Below, one piece after another: positions 39,908 to 48,176 of a stretch of 64,000 nucleotides of DNA. Position 1 is the stretch's first letter. Each line of letters starts with the position of its first letter. Source of the stretch: Stenotrophomonas maltophilia (GTDB lineage Bacteria > Pseudomonadota > Gammaproteobacteria > Xanthomonadales > Xanthomonadaceae); contig NZ_NEQV01000001.1 of assembly GCF_002799245.1 (NCBI RefSeq), positions 799,000 to 862,999 of the forward strand, written 5' to 3'. The translations under genes and the position numbers were made by a program. The notes below the pieces were generated by a model. That model was not told where the DNA came from, made no database searches, and saw nothing but the letters and a program-made list of their open reading frames with translations.

Positions 39908-40327
39908 ATGTCCTCCAATGCCGCGCGTGCCAGGACCGTGACCTGGCTCTGGCCCCTCATGCTGTTGCTGGGTCTGCTTGTTGCTCCCCTCGCCTGGATG
40001 GTGCTGGCGCTGATCACCGGCCGACAGGTCGGCTGGATGGCGGTACTGACCGCCCTGGAACTGGTGTTCATGCTGCGCCTGGGCACGCTGGGCCCGGGCC
40101 GGCTGCGCGTCGCCCTGGTCGTGCTCGGCACCCTGCTGGTGGCCGCCGTGGCCAACTGGGCCATTGCCAGCGCCTGGATGGGGGGCTCGATCGGCCTGGA
40201 CCTGTGGGACGCCACCACGCGGATGGGCCCGCACCTGGCCTGGACCCTGATCACCCTCGCCAATGGCGCGATGGAATGGCTGTGGCTGGCCCTGGCCGTG
40301 GCCTTGGGCGCCTGGCTGGCGCGCTGA
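39908..40327 (+). CDS. Small integral membrane protein of unknown function
   Basis: I do not recognise this family. The 139-residue product has four hydrophobic segments (about 10-33, 38-55, 63-83 and 107-138) and few charged residues apart from MSSNAARART at the start. The ATG at 39908 has a good ribosome site (GGGAG) seven bases upstream. It is divergent from sufT and convergent with pntB, so it is a single-gene unit. Confidence 0.7.
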   Translation: MSSNAARARTVTWLWPLMLLLGLLVAPLAWMVLALITGRQVGWMAVLTALELVFMLRLGTLGPGRLRVALVVLGTLLVAAVANWAIASAWMGGSIGLDLWDATTRMGPHLAWTLITLANGAMEWLWLALAVALGAWLAR

Positions 40328-40370
40328 GCGCGCAGATCCACGCCGTGCGTGGGTGGGGGCCCCGGAAAGT

Positions 40371-40409
40371 GGGGTCAGAGCCCTTTCCTGCGGAAAGGAA
40401 TCCGCCCCC
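40371..40409. repeat. GGGGTCAGA palindrome, copy 2
   Basis: GGGGTCAGAGCCCTTTCC pairs with GGAAAGGAATCCGCCCCC with several mismatches on the right side. It lies between the convergent ends of the membrane-protein gene and pntB. Confidence 0.7.
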
Positions 40410-40415
40410 GAGCCC

Positions 40416-41876
40416 TCAATGCCCGCCGTCGAGTGCCTTCAGCTCGCTCACCAGCGATGCGGCCGCTTCGGCGCCGTCGCCATACAGCATGCGGGTGTTG
40501 TCAGCGTAGAACAGCGCATTCTCGATACCGGCAAAGCCGGTGCCCTTGCCGCGCTTGATCACCACCACGTTGCGCGCATTGACCACGTCCAGCACCGGCA
40601 TGCCATAGATCGGGCTGGCCGGATCGGTGCGTGCCACCGGATTGACCACGTCGTTGGCACCGATCACCAGCACCACGTCGGTGTTGGCGAACTCCGGGTT
40701 GATGTCGTCCATGTCGGCGATCAGGTCATAGGGCACGCCGGCTTCGGCCAGCAGCACGTTCATGTGCCCGGGCATGCGCCCGGCGACCGGGTGGATGGCG
40801 AACTTCACCTTCACCCCGCGCTGGCCCAGCCGCTGTGCCAGCTCCCAGATCTTGTGCTGGGCCTGGGCCACCGCCATGCCGTAACCGGGCACGATCACCA
40901 CGCGTTCGGCATAGGCCATCATCGCGGCGACGTCCGAGGCTTCGATCGGCTTCTGCGCGCCTGTAATCGCCTGCGCTTCACCACCGGCGCCACTGCCGAA
41001 GTTGGAGAACAGCACGTTGCGGATCGGCCGGTTCATCGCCTTGGCCATCAGCCGGGTCAGCAGGATGCCCGCCGCGCCGACCATCATGCCGGCGATGATC
41101 AACGCCTCGTTGCCCAGCACGTAGCCCTCGAACGACACCGCCAGGCCGGTGAACGCGTTGTACAGCGAGATCACCACCGGCATGTCGGCGCCACCGATCG
41201 GCAACGTCATCAGCACGCCCAGTGCCAGCGCCAGCACGAAAAAGGCGACGATCGCCCAGGTGTTGAGCGTGCTGGCCGCGATGATCGCCAGCACCACCAC
41301 GGCCAGCGCCACCAGCAGGTTCATCACCTGCTGGCCGGGCCAGGTCACGCGCTTGTCCAGGCGTCCATCCAGCTTGGCCCAGGCGATCACCGAACCGGAC
41401 AGTGACACCGCACCGATCGCCGCACCGACCACCGCCAGCAGCAGCACCATGCCCGACGGCTGGCGCGCGGCCAGGTCGGCCAGCGCCTGCGCACTCCAGT
41501 GGCTGGTATCGCGGTTGGCAAGGAAGGCATAGCGCAGCAGCTCCACCGCGCCGATCGCCGCCGCCGAGCCACCGCCCATGCCGTTGTACAGCGCCACCAT
41601 CTGCGGCATGTCGGTGATGGCAACCCTGCCGGCCGACCACCAGGCCAGGCCCGCACCCAGCAGCAGTGCCACCAGGATCAGCGGCACGTTGTGCAGTTCA
41701 GGCAGGAAGAAGGTCGCCACCGTGGCCAGCAGCATGCCCAGCCCGGCCCAGCGGATGCCGCTGCGCGCGGTCAGCGGCGAGGCCATGCGCTGCAGGCCCA
41801 GCAGGAACAGCGTGGCGGCGGCGAGGTAGCTGGCCTTGACCAGCCAATCGAGCAGTTCGACGGTGCTGATGTTCAA
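40416..41876 (-). CDS. pntB: NAD(P) transhydrogenase subunit beta
   Basis: This 486-residue inner-membrane protein holds the remaining proton-channel helices and the NADP-binding domain III of the transhydrogenase, which makes NADPH from NADH using the proton gradient. About nine hydrophobic helices precede the C-terminal domain with VIVPGYGMAVAQAQHKIWEL, HPVAGRMPGHMNVLLAEAGV and VLVIGANDVVNPVA. The start is an unusual TTG (41876) whose last bases form the TGA stop of the small alpha subunit gene, so translation is coupled. Confidence 0.95.
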   Translation of the reverse strand: MNISTVELLDWLVKASYLAAATLFLLGLQRMASPLTARSGIRWAGLGMLLATVATFFLPELHNVPLILVALLLGAGLAWWSAGRVAITDMPQMVALYNGMGGGSAAAIGAVELLRYAFLANRDTSHWSAQALADLAARQPSGMVLLLAVVGAAIGAVSLSGSVIAWAKLDGRLDKRVTWPGQQVMNLLVALAVVVLAIIAASTLNTWAIVAFFVLALALGVLMTLPIGGADMPVVISLYNAFTGLAVSFEGYVLGNEALIIAGMMVGAAGILLTRLMAKAMNRPIRNVLFSNFGSGAGGEAQAITGAQKPIEASDVAAMMAYAERVVIVPGYGMAVAQAQHKIWELAQRLGQRGVKVKFAIHPVAGRMPGHMNVLLAEAGVPYDLIADMDDINPEFANTDVVLVIGANDVVNPVARTDPASPIYGMPVLDVVNARNVVVIKRGKGTGFAGIENALFYADNTRMLYGDGAEAAASLVSELKALDGGH

Positions 41877-42199
41877 GCCTGCGGCTCCTTCGGTTCGTCC
41901 TTGCCGCCCTTGGGCGCGCTCGGCTTGAACATTTCCAGCATGCGCGCGGTGACCACGTAGCCACCGGCGGCGTTGCCGGCACCGAGCACCACGGCAAGGA
42001 AGCCCAGCGCCTTCTCCAGCGGCGTCTGTGCATGCCCCAGCACCACCATCGCACCGATCAGCACGATGCCGTGGATGAAGTTGGAGCCCGACATCAGCGG
42101 GGTGTGCAGGATCACCGGCACCCGCGAAATGATCACGTGGCCGGCGATGGCCGCCAGCATGAAGATGTACAGCGCCACGAACCCGTCACTCACTGGCAA
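41873..42199 (-). CDS. pntAb: NAD(P) transhydrogenase subunit alpha, membrane part
   Basis: This 108-residue protein corresponds to the C-terminal membrane domain of E. coli PntA, made here as a separate chain. Three hydrophobic helices (about 7-24, 42-58 and 64-83) and SRVPVILHTPLMSGSNFIHG, the conserved loop, are clear; a charged tail (KGGKDEPKEP) follows. The partner domain I gene lies about 1.6 kb upstream at 43810, beyond three plus-strand genes. Confidence 0.93.
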   Translation of the reverse strand: MPVSDGFVALYIFMLAAIAGHVIISRVPVILHTPLMSGSNFIHGIVLIGAMVVLGHAQTPLEKALGFLAVVLGAGNAAGGYVVTARMLEMFKPSAPKGGKDEPKEPQA

Positions 42200-42290
42200 C
42201 GCTCCCGCTCTGTCTTCGTCGCCCCATCATAACCACGGGCTGAACCCGCGCGCACCCGGCGTCAACCGCGGCGGCGCTCACGCGTTGTCG

Positions 42291-42875
42291 ATGGTGACCC
42301 CGAGCGAGGAACCGTACCCTGTGCTGGTGAGCAGCCCCGTCCCCCCGAGCGCCGAGACCGATGCCCTGCCGGCATCGCTGGAGGCGTTCCTGGCCAGCGT
42401 CGGCCCGCGTGCGTTCCGCTTCGCCGAGGCCGGCCTGCGCCAGCGCGAAGACGCCATGGACGCCGTGCAGGACGCGCTGCTGCGCATGCTGGATTACGCC
42501 GACAAGCCGGCGGCCGAATGGGCGCCCCTGTTCTGGAGCATCCTGCGCCGCCGGGTGATCGACGTGCAGCGCCGGCGCCGCTTCCGCCTGCCGTTCTGGC
42601 GCGACAACCAGGACGCCGAGGGCGGCGAGATCGACTGGGCCGACCCCGGCCCGGACCCGGCACAGGCGCATGAGCAACGCCAGCAGTACCAGCAGCTGGT
42701 GGACGCGTTGCGCAGCCTGCCCGCCCGCCAGCGCGAAGCCTTCACCCTGCGCGTGCTGCAGGACCTGGACGGGGCGACCACCGCCCGCGCCATGGGCTGC
42801 AGCGAAGGCGCGGTAAAAACCCATCTGGCACGCGCCCGGCAGGCGCTGCAGGACTACCTGGAGACCCACCCGTGA
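42291..42875 (+). CDS. ECF-type RNA polymerase sigma factor
   Basis: This protein of about 194 residues has sigma region 2 (ASVGPRAFRFAEAGLRQRED with DAVQDALLRML, then FWSILRRRVIDVQRRRR) and region 4 (LRSLPARQREAFTLRVLQDL with MGCSEGAVKTHLARARQAL). The start is uncertain; ATG at 42291 or a GTG at 42321 would both keep region 2. It heads a three-gene unit with a small single-helix protein and a DUF3106 protein. Betaproteobacteria carry a similar sigma-DUF3619-DUF3106 order. The signal and regulon are unknown. Confidence 0.88.
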   Translation: MVTPSEEPYPVLVSSPVPPSAETDALPASLEAFLASVGPRAFRFAEAGLRQREDAMDAVQDALLRMLDYADKPAAEWAPLFWSILRRRVIDVQRRRRFRLPFWRDNQDAEGGEIDWADPGPDPAQAHEQRQQYQQLVDALRSLPARQREAFTLRVLQDLDGATTARAMGCSEGAVKTHLARARQALQDYLETHP

Positions 42876-43198
42876 ACCGCTCCCTGCCTTCCGATGACAC
42901 CCTGCGCGGCCTGCATGCGCAGTCGCTGCAGTCGCTGTCGCCGGCCACGCTGGCACGGCTGCGCCAGGCCCGCCACGGCGCCACGGCCGCCCATCGCGGG
43001 CGCTGGCGCTGGTGGCTGGCCAGCACCTGTTCGCTGGTGGTGGCCCTGGGTATCGGCCTGCAGTTCACTGGCCATGGCACGCTTGCAGGCCCGTCGCCGG
43101 CACCCGTGATTGCCTCGGTGGAAGACAACAGCCCGCTGTACGACGAAAATCCCGACTTGTACCTGTGGCTGGGCGATACCGACCTGGCGATGGAGTAA
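42872..43198 (+). CDS. Small single-pass membrane protein, candidate anti-sigma factor (DUF3619-like)
   Basis: This 108-residue product starts at GTG, sharing GTGA with the sigma gene stop. An N-terminal cytoplasmic part (SDDTLRGLHAQSLQSLSPAT) is followed by one membrane helix (about 46-65, WWLASTCSLVVALGIG) and an acidic outer part (DENPDLYLWLGDTDLAME). Size, topology and coupling fit an anti-sigma factor of the DUF3619 kind, but no zinc motif is seen, so the role is inferred. Confidence 0.75.
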   Translation: MNRSLPSDDTLRGLHAQSLQSLSPATLARLRQARHGATAAHRGRWRWWLASTCSLVVALGIGLQFTGHGTLAGPSPAPVIASVEDNSPLYDENPDLYLWLGDTDLAME

Positions 43199-43201
43199 AT
43201 C

Positions 43202-43663
43202 ATGTTCCGACTGCCTACCCTGCCGCTGCTGTTGAGCCTGTCGCTGCTGCCGGCCGTCCCGGCGCTGGCGCAGAGTGCCGCGCCCGCCCCTGCCACTCGC
43301 CCCGCGGCGACCGCCCCATTGCCCGCGTGGGAGCAGCTGAGCGAATCCCAGCGCGAATCGCTGCTGGCGCCGCTGCGCGACCGCTGGAACAGCGCCGATG
43401 CCGGCCAGCGCCAGCGCATGCTGTCACACGGCCAGCGCTGGCAATCGATGAGCCCGGAGGAGCGTGACAAAGCCCGCCGCGGCCTGCGCCGCTTCGAGCA
43501 CATGAGCCCGGAACAGCGCGAGCAGGCGCGGGCCCTGTTCGGGCAGATGCGCAACATGCCGCCGGCACAGCGTGACGCCCTGCGCGAGCGCTGGTCGCAG
43601 ATGACGCCGGAACAGCGCCGGGACTGGGTACGCGACAACCCGCCACCGGCGAAGCCGCGGTAA
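43202..43663 (+). CDS. DUF3106 exported protein
   Basis: This 153-residue protein has a signal peptide (residues 1-24, ending PALAQS). The rest is made of repeated Gln/Arg-rich helical units such as WEQLSESQRESL, WQSMSPEERDKARR, FEHMSPEQREQAR and WSQMTPEQRRDW. This pattern is the DUF3106 domain, reminiscent of periplasmic Spy/CpxP-like chaperones and sensors in shape. It follows the candidate anti-sigma gene by three bases, so it may act in envelope sensing; that is a guess. Confidence 0.8.
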   Translation: MFRLPTLPLLLSLSLLPAVPALAQSAAPAPATRPAATAPLPAWEQLSESQRESLLAPLRDRWNSADAGQRQRMLSHGQRWQSMSPEERDKARRGLRRFEHMSPEQREQARALFGQMRNMPPAQRDALRERWSQMTPEQRRDWVRDNPPPAKPR

Positions 43664-43691
43664 GGCCTCCGCCAGTCAGGGGCTACCCTTT

Positions 43692-43793
43692 GTAGAGCCG
43701 AGCCCATGCTCGGCTGCTCTCATGCCCAGCTGCATGCCGACCAGATCGCTAGCATCCCGGCTGCGCGCGAGCCGAGCATAGGCTCGGCTCTAC
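43692..43793. repeat. Inverted SMAG pair
   Basis: GTAGAGCCGAGCCCATGCTC (from 43692) and GAGCCGAGCATAGGCTCGGC with CTAC (ending 43793) face each other with GTAG at both outer ends, between the DUF3106 gene and the end of pntAa. Confidence 0.8.
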
Positions 43794-43809
43794 AGCATTC
43801 TCGTCAGGG

Positions 43810-44889
43810 TCACGCCTGCCAGCGGGTCTTCGCCAGCAGCTCGTCTTCCCAGTCGAACGCCAACGCCCCGTCGCGCACGAACAGGGCGACGAAGTTGAGC
43901 AGGTTGCGGGCATACATCTCGCTGGCCTGGGTCGCGCCGCGGCTGGCCAGGCCCAGCGGGCCATCGATGGTCACGCCCTGGTGTTCGATGCATTGCCCCG
44001 GCTGGGTCAACCCGCAGTTGCCGCCGCTCTCGGCGGCCAGATCGACGATCACGCTGCCGGTGGCCATGCCCTCCACCATCGCCGCGGTCACGATGGTCGG
44101 TGCCGGGCGGCCGGGTACCGCCGCCGTGCAGATCACCACATCCACGCTGCGCAGGTGGTCGGCCAGCCGACGCTGCTGCTCGGCGCGCTCCTCATCGGTC
44201 AGCGCCCGCGCATAGCCGCCCTCGCCCGCCGCGCTGACCCCAAGGTCGAGGAAGCGCGCGCCCAGTGACTGGATCTGCTCGCGGGTTTCCGGGCGCACAT
44301 CGAAACCTTCCACCTGGGCACCGAGACGGCGTGCTGTGGCGATGGCCTGCAGGCCTGCCACGCCGGCACCGATCACCAGCACCTTGGCCGGCCGCACGGT
44401 GCCGGCGGCGGTGGTCAGCATCGGGAAGAAGCGCGGCGCGCGTTCGGCGGCGATCAGCGCCGCCTTGTAACCGGCCATGCCGGCCTGCGAACTGAGTACA
44501 TCCATCGCCTGCGCACGGGTGGTACGCGGCAACTGCTGCAGCGGGAACAGCTGCAGGCGATCATCGGCCGCCAGTGCGGCCAGCGCCGGATCGTTGGCCG
44601 GGGCCAGCAGGCCAACCACGCTGGCACCGTGCTTGAGCTGCTCCAGCACGGCAGCAGGGGGCGCCTGCACGCACAGCAGGATATCGATCTCCGCCCAGCG
44701 GCCCGCGTCGAAGACACGTGCGCCGGCCTCGTCATAGGCGGCATCGGTGAAGCCGGCGGCCAGGCCGGCGCCAGCCTCGTACCAGACGACAATGCCCAAG
44801 GCACCGAGCTTGCGCGCGGTTTCCGGCGTCAACGCCACGCGCCGTTCACCCGGCGCGGTCTCCTTGATCCCCAGCAACGCCACGGCCAT
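43810..44889 (-). CDS. pntAa: NAD(P) transhydrogenase subunit alpha, soluble NAD-binding part
   Basis: This 359-residue protein is domain I, which binds NAD(H). The start MAVALLGIKETAPGERRVAL, the pair LVIGAGVAGLQAIATARRLG and EGFDVRPETREQIQSLGA, and the GSVIVDLAAESGGNCGLTQP loop are typical. Its C-terminus ends before the membrane helices, which are encoded by pntAb. In most split pnt loci pntAa, pntAb and pntB are adjacent; here 1.6 kb of plus-strand genes lies between pntAa and pntAb, so the subunits must be made from two transcripts. Confidence 0.94.
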   Translation of the reverse strand: MAVALLGIKETAPGERRVALTPETARKLGALGIVVWYEAGAGLAAGFTDAAYDEAGARVFDAGRWAEIDILLCVQAPPAAVLEQLKHGASVVGLLAPANDPALAALAADDRLQLFPLQQLPRTTRAQAMDVLSSQAGMAGYKAALIAAERAPRFFPMLTTAAGTVRPAKVLVIGAGVAGLQAIATARRLGAQVEGFDVRPETREQIQSLGARFLDLGVSAAGEGGYARALTDEERAEQQRRLADHLRSVDVVICTAAVPGRPAPTIVTAAMVEGMATGSVIVDLAAESGGNCGLTQPGQCIEHQGVTIDGPLGLASRGATQASEMYARNLLNFVALFVRDGALAFDWEDELLAKTRWQA

Positions 44890-44941
44890 GCAGGTCCCCG
44901 CTGATCGGTGAGTTTTCCCGATCCTAGCAGGCGGCCAGCGC

Positions 44942-47263
44942 TCAGTGCAGGGTGGCGCTGCCCGGGTCGAGGCGGTCGATCACGCCCTGCATGGCGCTGT
45001 CGAAGGCACCATCGTCAACGTGGGCACGCAGCCGGCCCAGCCGCACCATCACCGCCAGCTCTTCCGGCGAGGCCACGCAGAAGCGCACACCGCGACGGTT
45101 GACGAACAGCAGGCGCGAGGAAATCGGGCTGACCCAGGACAGCTTGCCGGCCTGCACCTTGCCGTCCTTGTCGACGAAGTCCAGCCAGTTGCCGATTTCC
45201 ATGCGGCGGAAGCGGTCGGCATCGGCGTTGTCGAAATCATCGGTGTCGATCTGGCCACCCAGCTCCACCGCGGGCGATTCGGCCACCGGCGGTGCCGGCA
45301 GCGCGACCTGCGGCAGCTCGGGCAGCGCGCGCTGCAGTTCCGGCCGCGACTCGGCGATGCCCTGCAGCGTGTCATGCAAGGCGTCGATCGCTCCGGTGGC
45401 CGCATCGCCGTGCACGCCGACGCTGGCAAACACCTTGGCCAGCACCGGCTGCCAGGCCTGCAGCCACGGCTTGCCGACGATCTGGCGGCGGGCCTCGGCC
45501 ACTTCCTCCAGCAGGCCGTCGCCAAGGCTCAATGCCTCGGCCACCGACGCGCCTTCTTCGCCTTCGCGCAGCAGCGCCAGGGTCAGATGGTGCTGCCACG
45601 GCTGGCGCAGGAACTCGGCAATGGCCGGCGGCAGGGTGGCGTCGCCGATGCGGCGGTCCAGTTCCGCACTGGCCCGGCTGCGGGCCATTTCCAGCTTTTC
45701 CTGCCCGCGCTGCGTTTCCGCAGCCCGTCGCTCGGCGATTTCCACGCGGCGGCGATGCTGCACCAGGAACTCGCGGAATTCTTCTTCCAGGGTCAGGAAG
45801 ATCGCCAGGTTCTCGTTGAACTCGGCCACCAGGCGCTCGATGATCTCCTCGACCTTGGCCATCAGCATGCGCTCGGCCTGGCTCTCGCCGGTGTTGCCCT
45901 CGCAGGCCTCGGCCAGCGAGTTGAGCAGCTTGCGCGCCGGATGGGTCTTCTGCACGAACATGCGGCGGTCGAGCATGGCGACCTTGACGAAGGGCACCAC
46001 CAGGCGGCCGATGAGTTCGCGCGAGCGGCCTTCCAGTTCACGCTCATCCAGCATCACGTCGAACAGCATGCCGACCAGGTCGATCGCATCCTCGTCCTGC
46101 GGGTCCAGGCGGGTCTGGCCTGGGTCCACGCCGAGCTGGGTGGCGCTGGACAGCACTTCGCTCTTCAGCCGCTGCGCCAGCGATTCGCCGTCCTCGCCGA
46201 TGGCTGCACGCAGCGTCGCGCTGGGCGTGGCCTGCAGCAGCGACAGCACCGACATCATTTCGCGCTGGCTGAGCGGACGCTGCTGGCCAATCGCCACCTG
46301 TGCGGCCGACGTCGCGTCCTCGCGCACGTGGCGGGTCTGCTGCAGCAGTTCGTGCAGCGCTTCCAGCAGCATGCCCTGCTGGCCCGCGTAGGCCTCGCCG
46401 CTGCCGCCGTCTTCGCCGCCCAGATGCTGCTGCATGTGGCCACGGCGTTCGGACCAGCGCGCGGCAAAGCGCTGCGCCCAGGCCGGTGCGGCCTGCTCGT
46501 CATCGCTGAACCCGGGATCGAAGCCTGCACCCTGGCGCTGTTCGACCAGATCATCCAGCATCCCGGCCATGCGCGGATCCGGCGCCGCCGCCAGCGGACG
46601 CTGCGGCGCCCCCATCTGCGACATCACGCCGGCTGCGGCCAGCTGCTCGTCCAGCTTTTCGTAGATGCGGCCGACCGGTGCGCGCAGGTCGCGCTCGCAC
46701 AGCTTGATCAGCACCAGATGCACTTCCGGCGCCAGTTCACAGCCGGCAAAGGCCTCGTGGATGGCCACGCCCAGATGTTCGGGGCTGATCGGATTGTGGT
46801 CGGCGTCCAGTTCCGCGCCACCGATCAAGCGGCCCAGGCGGCGGTCCAGCCGCGCCAGCACCGGCTTGAAATCGCGCAGCAGCACGGTGGCAAAGTTGCG
46901 CACCGCCAATCGCGATTCCAGTACGTGTTCAGCCAGCAGGCTCAGGCCATCCTCGGCCGGCCCGGACAGGGTCGCCTCGGCTGACAGCGGCTCACCGGCC
47001 GCCAATGCGGCCCAGGCCTGCTGCAGGTGGCCGGCGAAGGCCGCAGCGATGTCCTCACGGCGGCGGCGCAGTTCGCGCATCGCGTCAAGGAACAGCAACT
47101 GCGACGAGCCGGCATTGCCGGCGCGGTCGAACAGGGCATCGTCGAAACGCGCCAGTGCGGCCCCGAAGGCCTGGCACAGCGCGGGCAGGACCATGTCCCG
47201 GGCAAGCTGGAGCTGGGCCGGGTCACGGCCCGGCGATCCCATCGGTGTGGGCACGCTCATCAT
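44942..47263 (-). CDS. DUF1631 family protein with PilZ-like C-terminal barrel
   Basis: This 773-residue soluble protein belongs to the DUF1631 family. It is mostly helical, with a long charged region near residues 500-580 that may be coiled coil, and no membrane segment. The C-terminal 110 residues (GNWLDFVDKDGKVQAGKLSW with SPISSRLLFVNRRGVRFC) look like a worn PilZ barrel, but no RxxxR motif for c-di-GMP is clear. The start may be the ATG at 47263 or the next at 47260; the frame above is non-coding. The function is not established. Confidence 0.85.
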   Translation of the reverse strand: MMSVPTPMGSPGRDPAQLQLARDMVLPALCQAFGAALARFDDALFDRAGNAGSSQLLFLDAMRELRRRREDIAAAFAGHLQQAWAALAAGEPLSAEATLSGPAEDGLSLLAEHVLESRLAVRNFATVLLRDFKPVLARLDRRLGRLIGGAELDADHNPISPEHLGVAIHEAFAGCELAPEVHLVLIKLCERDLRAPVGRIYEKLDEQLAAAGVMSQMGAPQRPLAAAPDPRMAGMLDDLVEQRQGAGFDPGFSDDEQAAPAWAQRFAARWSERRGHMQQHLGGEDGGSGEAYAGQQGMLLEALHELLQQTRHVREDATSAAQVAIGQQRPLSQREMMSVLSLLQATPSATLRAAIGEDGESLAQRLKSEVLSSATQLGVDPGQTRLDPQDEDAIDLVGMLFDVMLDERELEGRSRELIGRLVVPFVKVAMLDRRMFVQKTHPARKLLNSLAEACEGNTGESQAERMLMAKVEEIIERLVAEFNENLAIFLTLEEEFREFLVQHRRRVEIAERRAAETQRGQEKLEMARSRASAELDRRIGDATLPPAIAEFLRQPWQHHLTLALLREGEEGASVAEALSLGDGLLEEVAEARRQIVGKPWLQAWQPVLAKVFASVGVHGDAATGAIDALHDTLQGIAESRPELQRALPELPQVALPAPPVAESPAVELGGQIDTDDFDNADADRFRRMEIGNWLDFVDKDGKVQAGKLSWVSPISSRLLFVNRRGVRFCVASPEELAVMVRLGRLRAHVDDGAFDSAMQGVIDRLDPGSATLH

Positions 47264-47558
47264 TCGGGAAGGCTCCCCACCTTCTCTGGTACGACAGACA
47301 GCATGGACATCGCGACGACCGGCACACCCCATGTACCGGTACGTCGATGGTAGGCCGGCCAGCCCGTCGCGGACAGTGAAACAGTCCTCACTTCAAACCT
47401 CATGACCGGCGGCCCGGCAAGACAGATATCGTAAGCCGTGCAAGGCCCACGAGGCGAGGGGAAGCGGCTGTCCGTTTCCCGCCAGTGGCATGATGTTCAT
47501 CACAGTTTGGTATTCAGGGACCGGACGCGACACAGACGGCGTCATTGACCGCCCCGAC

Positions 47559-47564
47559 TATAAT
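47559..47564 (+). promoter_or_regulatory. Possible -10 element for the nitroreductase operon
   Basis: A perfect TATAAT lies about 13-31 bases before the possible start codons. No -35 stands at 16-18 bases; TTGACC (47545-47550) is only 8 bases away. The 331-base gap from 47264 to 47594 holds no other gene that I can support. Confidence 0.45.
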
Positions 47565-47594
47565 CAAACACCCGTGATGACCGGTTCAGACTCC

Positions 47595-48176
47595 ATGCCC
47601 GACCCCGCTGCCCTGCTCGCCCTGGATGCCCGCCGCTCGGTGCCCTCGCGGCAACTGGGCGAGCCCGGGCCGGACCCGGCCACCCTGCAGCGGATGCTGG
47701 CCTCGGCGGTGCGCGTGCCCGACCACGGCAAGCGCGTGCCGTTCCGCTTCCTGAAAATCGCCGGCGATGCACGTCACACTCTGGGAGACTTCCTGGCCGA
47801 ACGCAGCCGCCAGCGCGACCCGCATGCGGGCGAGGCCGTGTTCGAGAAGGACCGCCAGCGTTTCAGCCATGCACCACTGGTGATCGTGGTAGTGGCCAGC
47901 CCGCGCCCGGACCCGAAGGTGCCCGAACAGGAACAGCTGATGACCGCAGGCTGCGTCTGCTTTGCCCTGCTGCAGGCCGCGCAGGCGCTGGGCTTCGGCG
48001 CGCAGTGGCTGACTGCCTGGATGGCGTTCGACCCGGTCGTACAGGCGCACCTGGGCCTGGCAGAAGGCGAAGGCATCGCTGGCTTCATCCACATCGGCAC
48101 GCCCAAGGCTGCCGTCCCCGAGCGCGAGCGCCCCGACCCGGCGGCCCTGCTGCGCGACTGGACGCCGCCGGCATGA
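47595..48176 (+). CDS. Nitroreductase family protein (YdjA-like)
   Basis: This protein of about 193 residues is an FMN-dependent NAD(P)H oxidoreductase of the small YdjA type. LDARRSVPSRQLGEPGPD near the N-terminus carries the Arg-Arg-Ser flavin motif, VPDHGKRVPFRF follows, and ALGFGAQWLTAWMAFDPVVQ with GFIHIGTPK closes the fold. The ATG at 47595 aligns best with the family; an ATG at 47577 is possible and would make an almost leaderless message. It shares ATGA with the exonuclease gene. Its substrate is unknown. Confidence 0.87.
   Translation: MPDPAALLALDARRSVPSRQLGEPGPDPATLQRMLASAVRVPDHGKRVPFRFLKIAGDARHTLGDFLAERSRQRDPHAGEAVFEKDRQRFSHAPLVIVVVASPRPDPKVPEQEQLMTAGCVCFALLQAAQALGFGAQWLTAWMAFDPVVQAHLGLAEGEGIAGFIHIGTPKAAVPERERPDPAALLRDWTPPA

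Noticed and set aside
47545..47564. Full sigma-70 promoter TTGACC/TATAAT
   Set aside because: The two hexamers are only 8 bases apart; only the -10 element is kept as a weak call.
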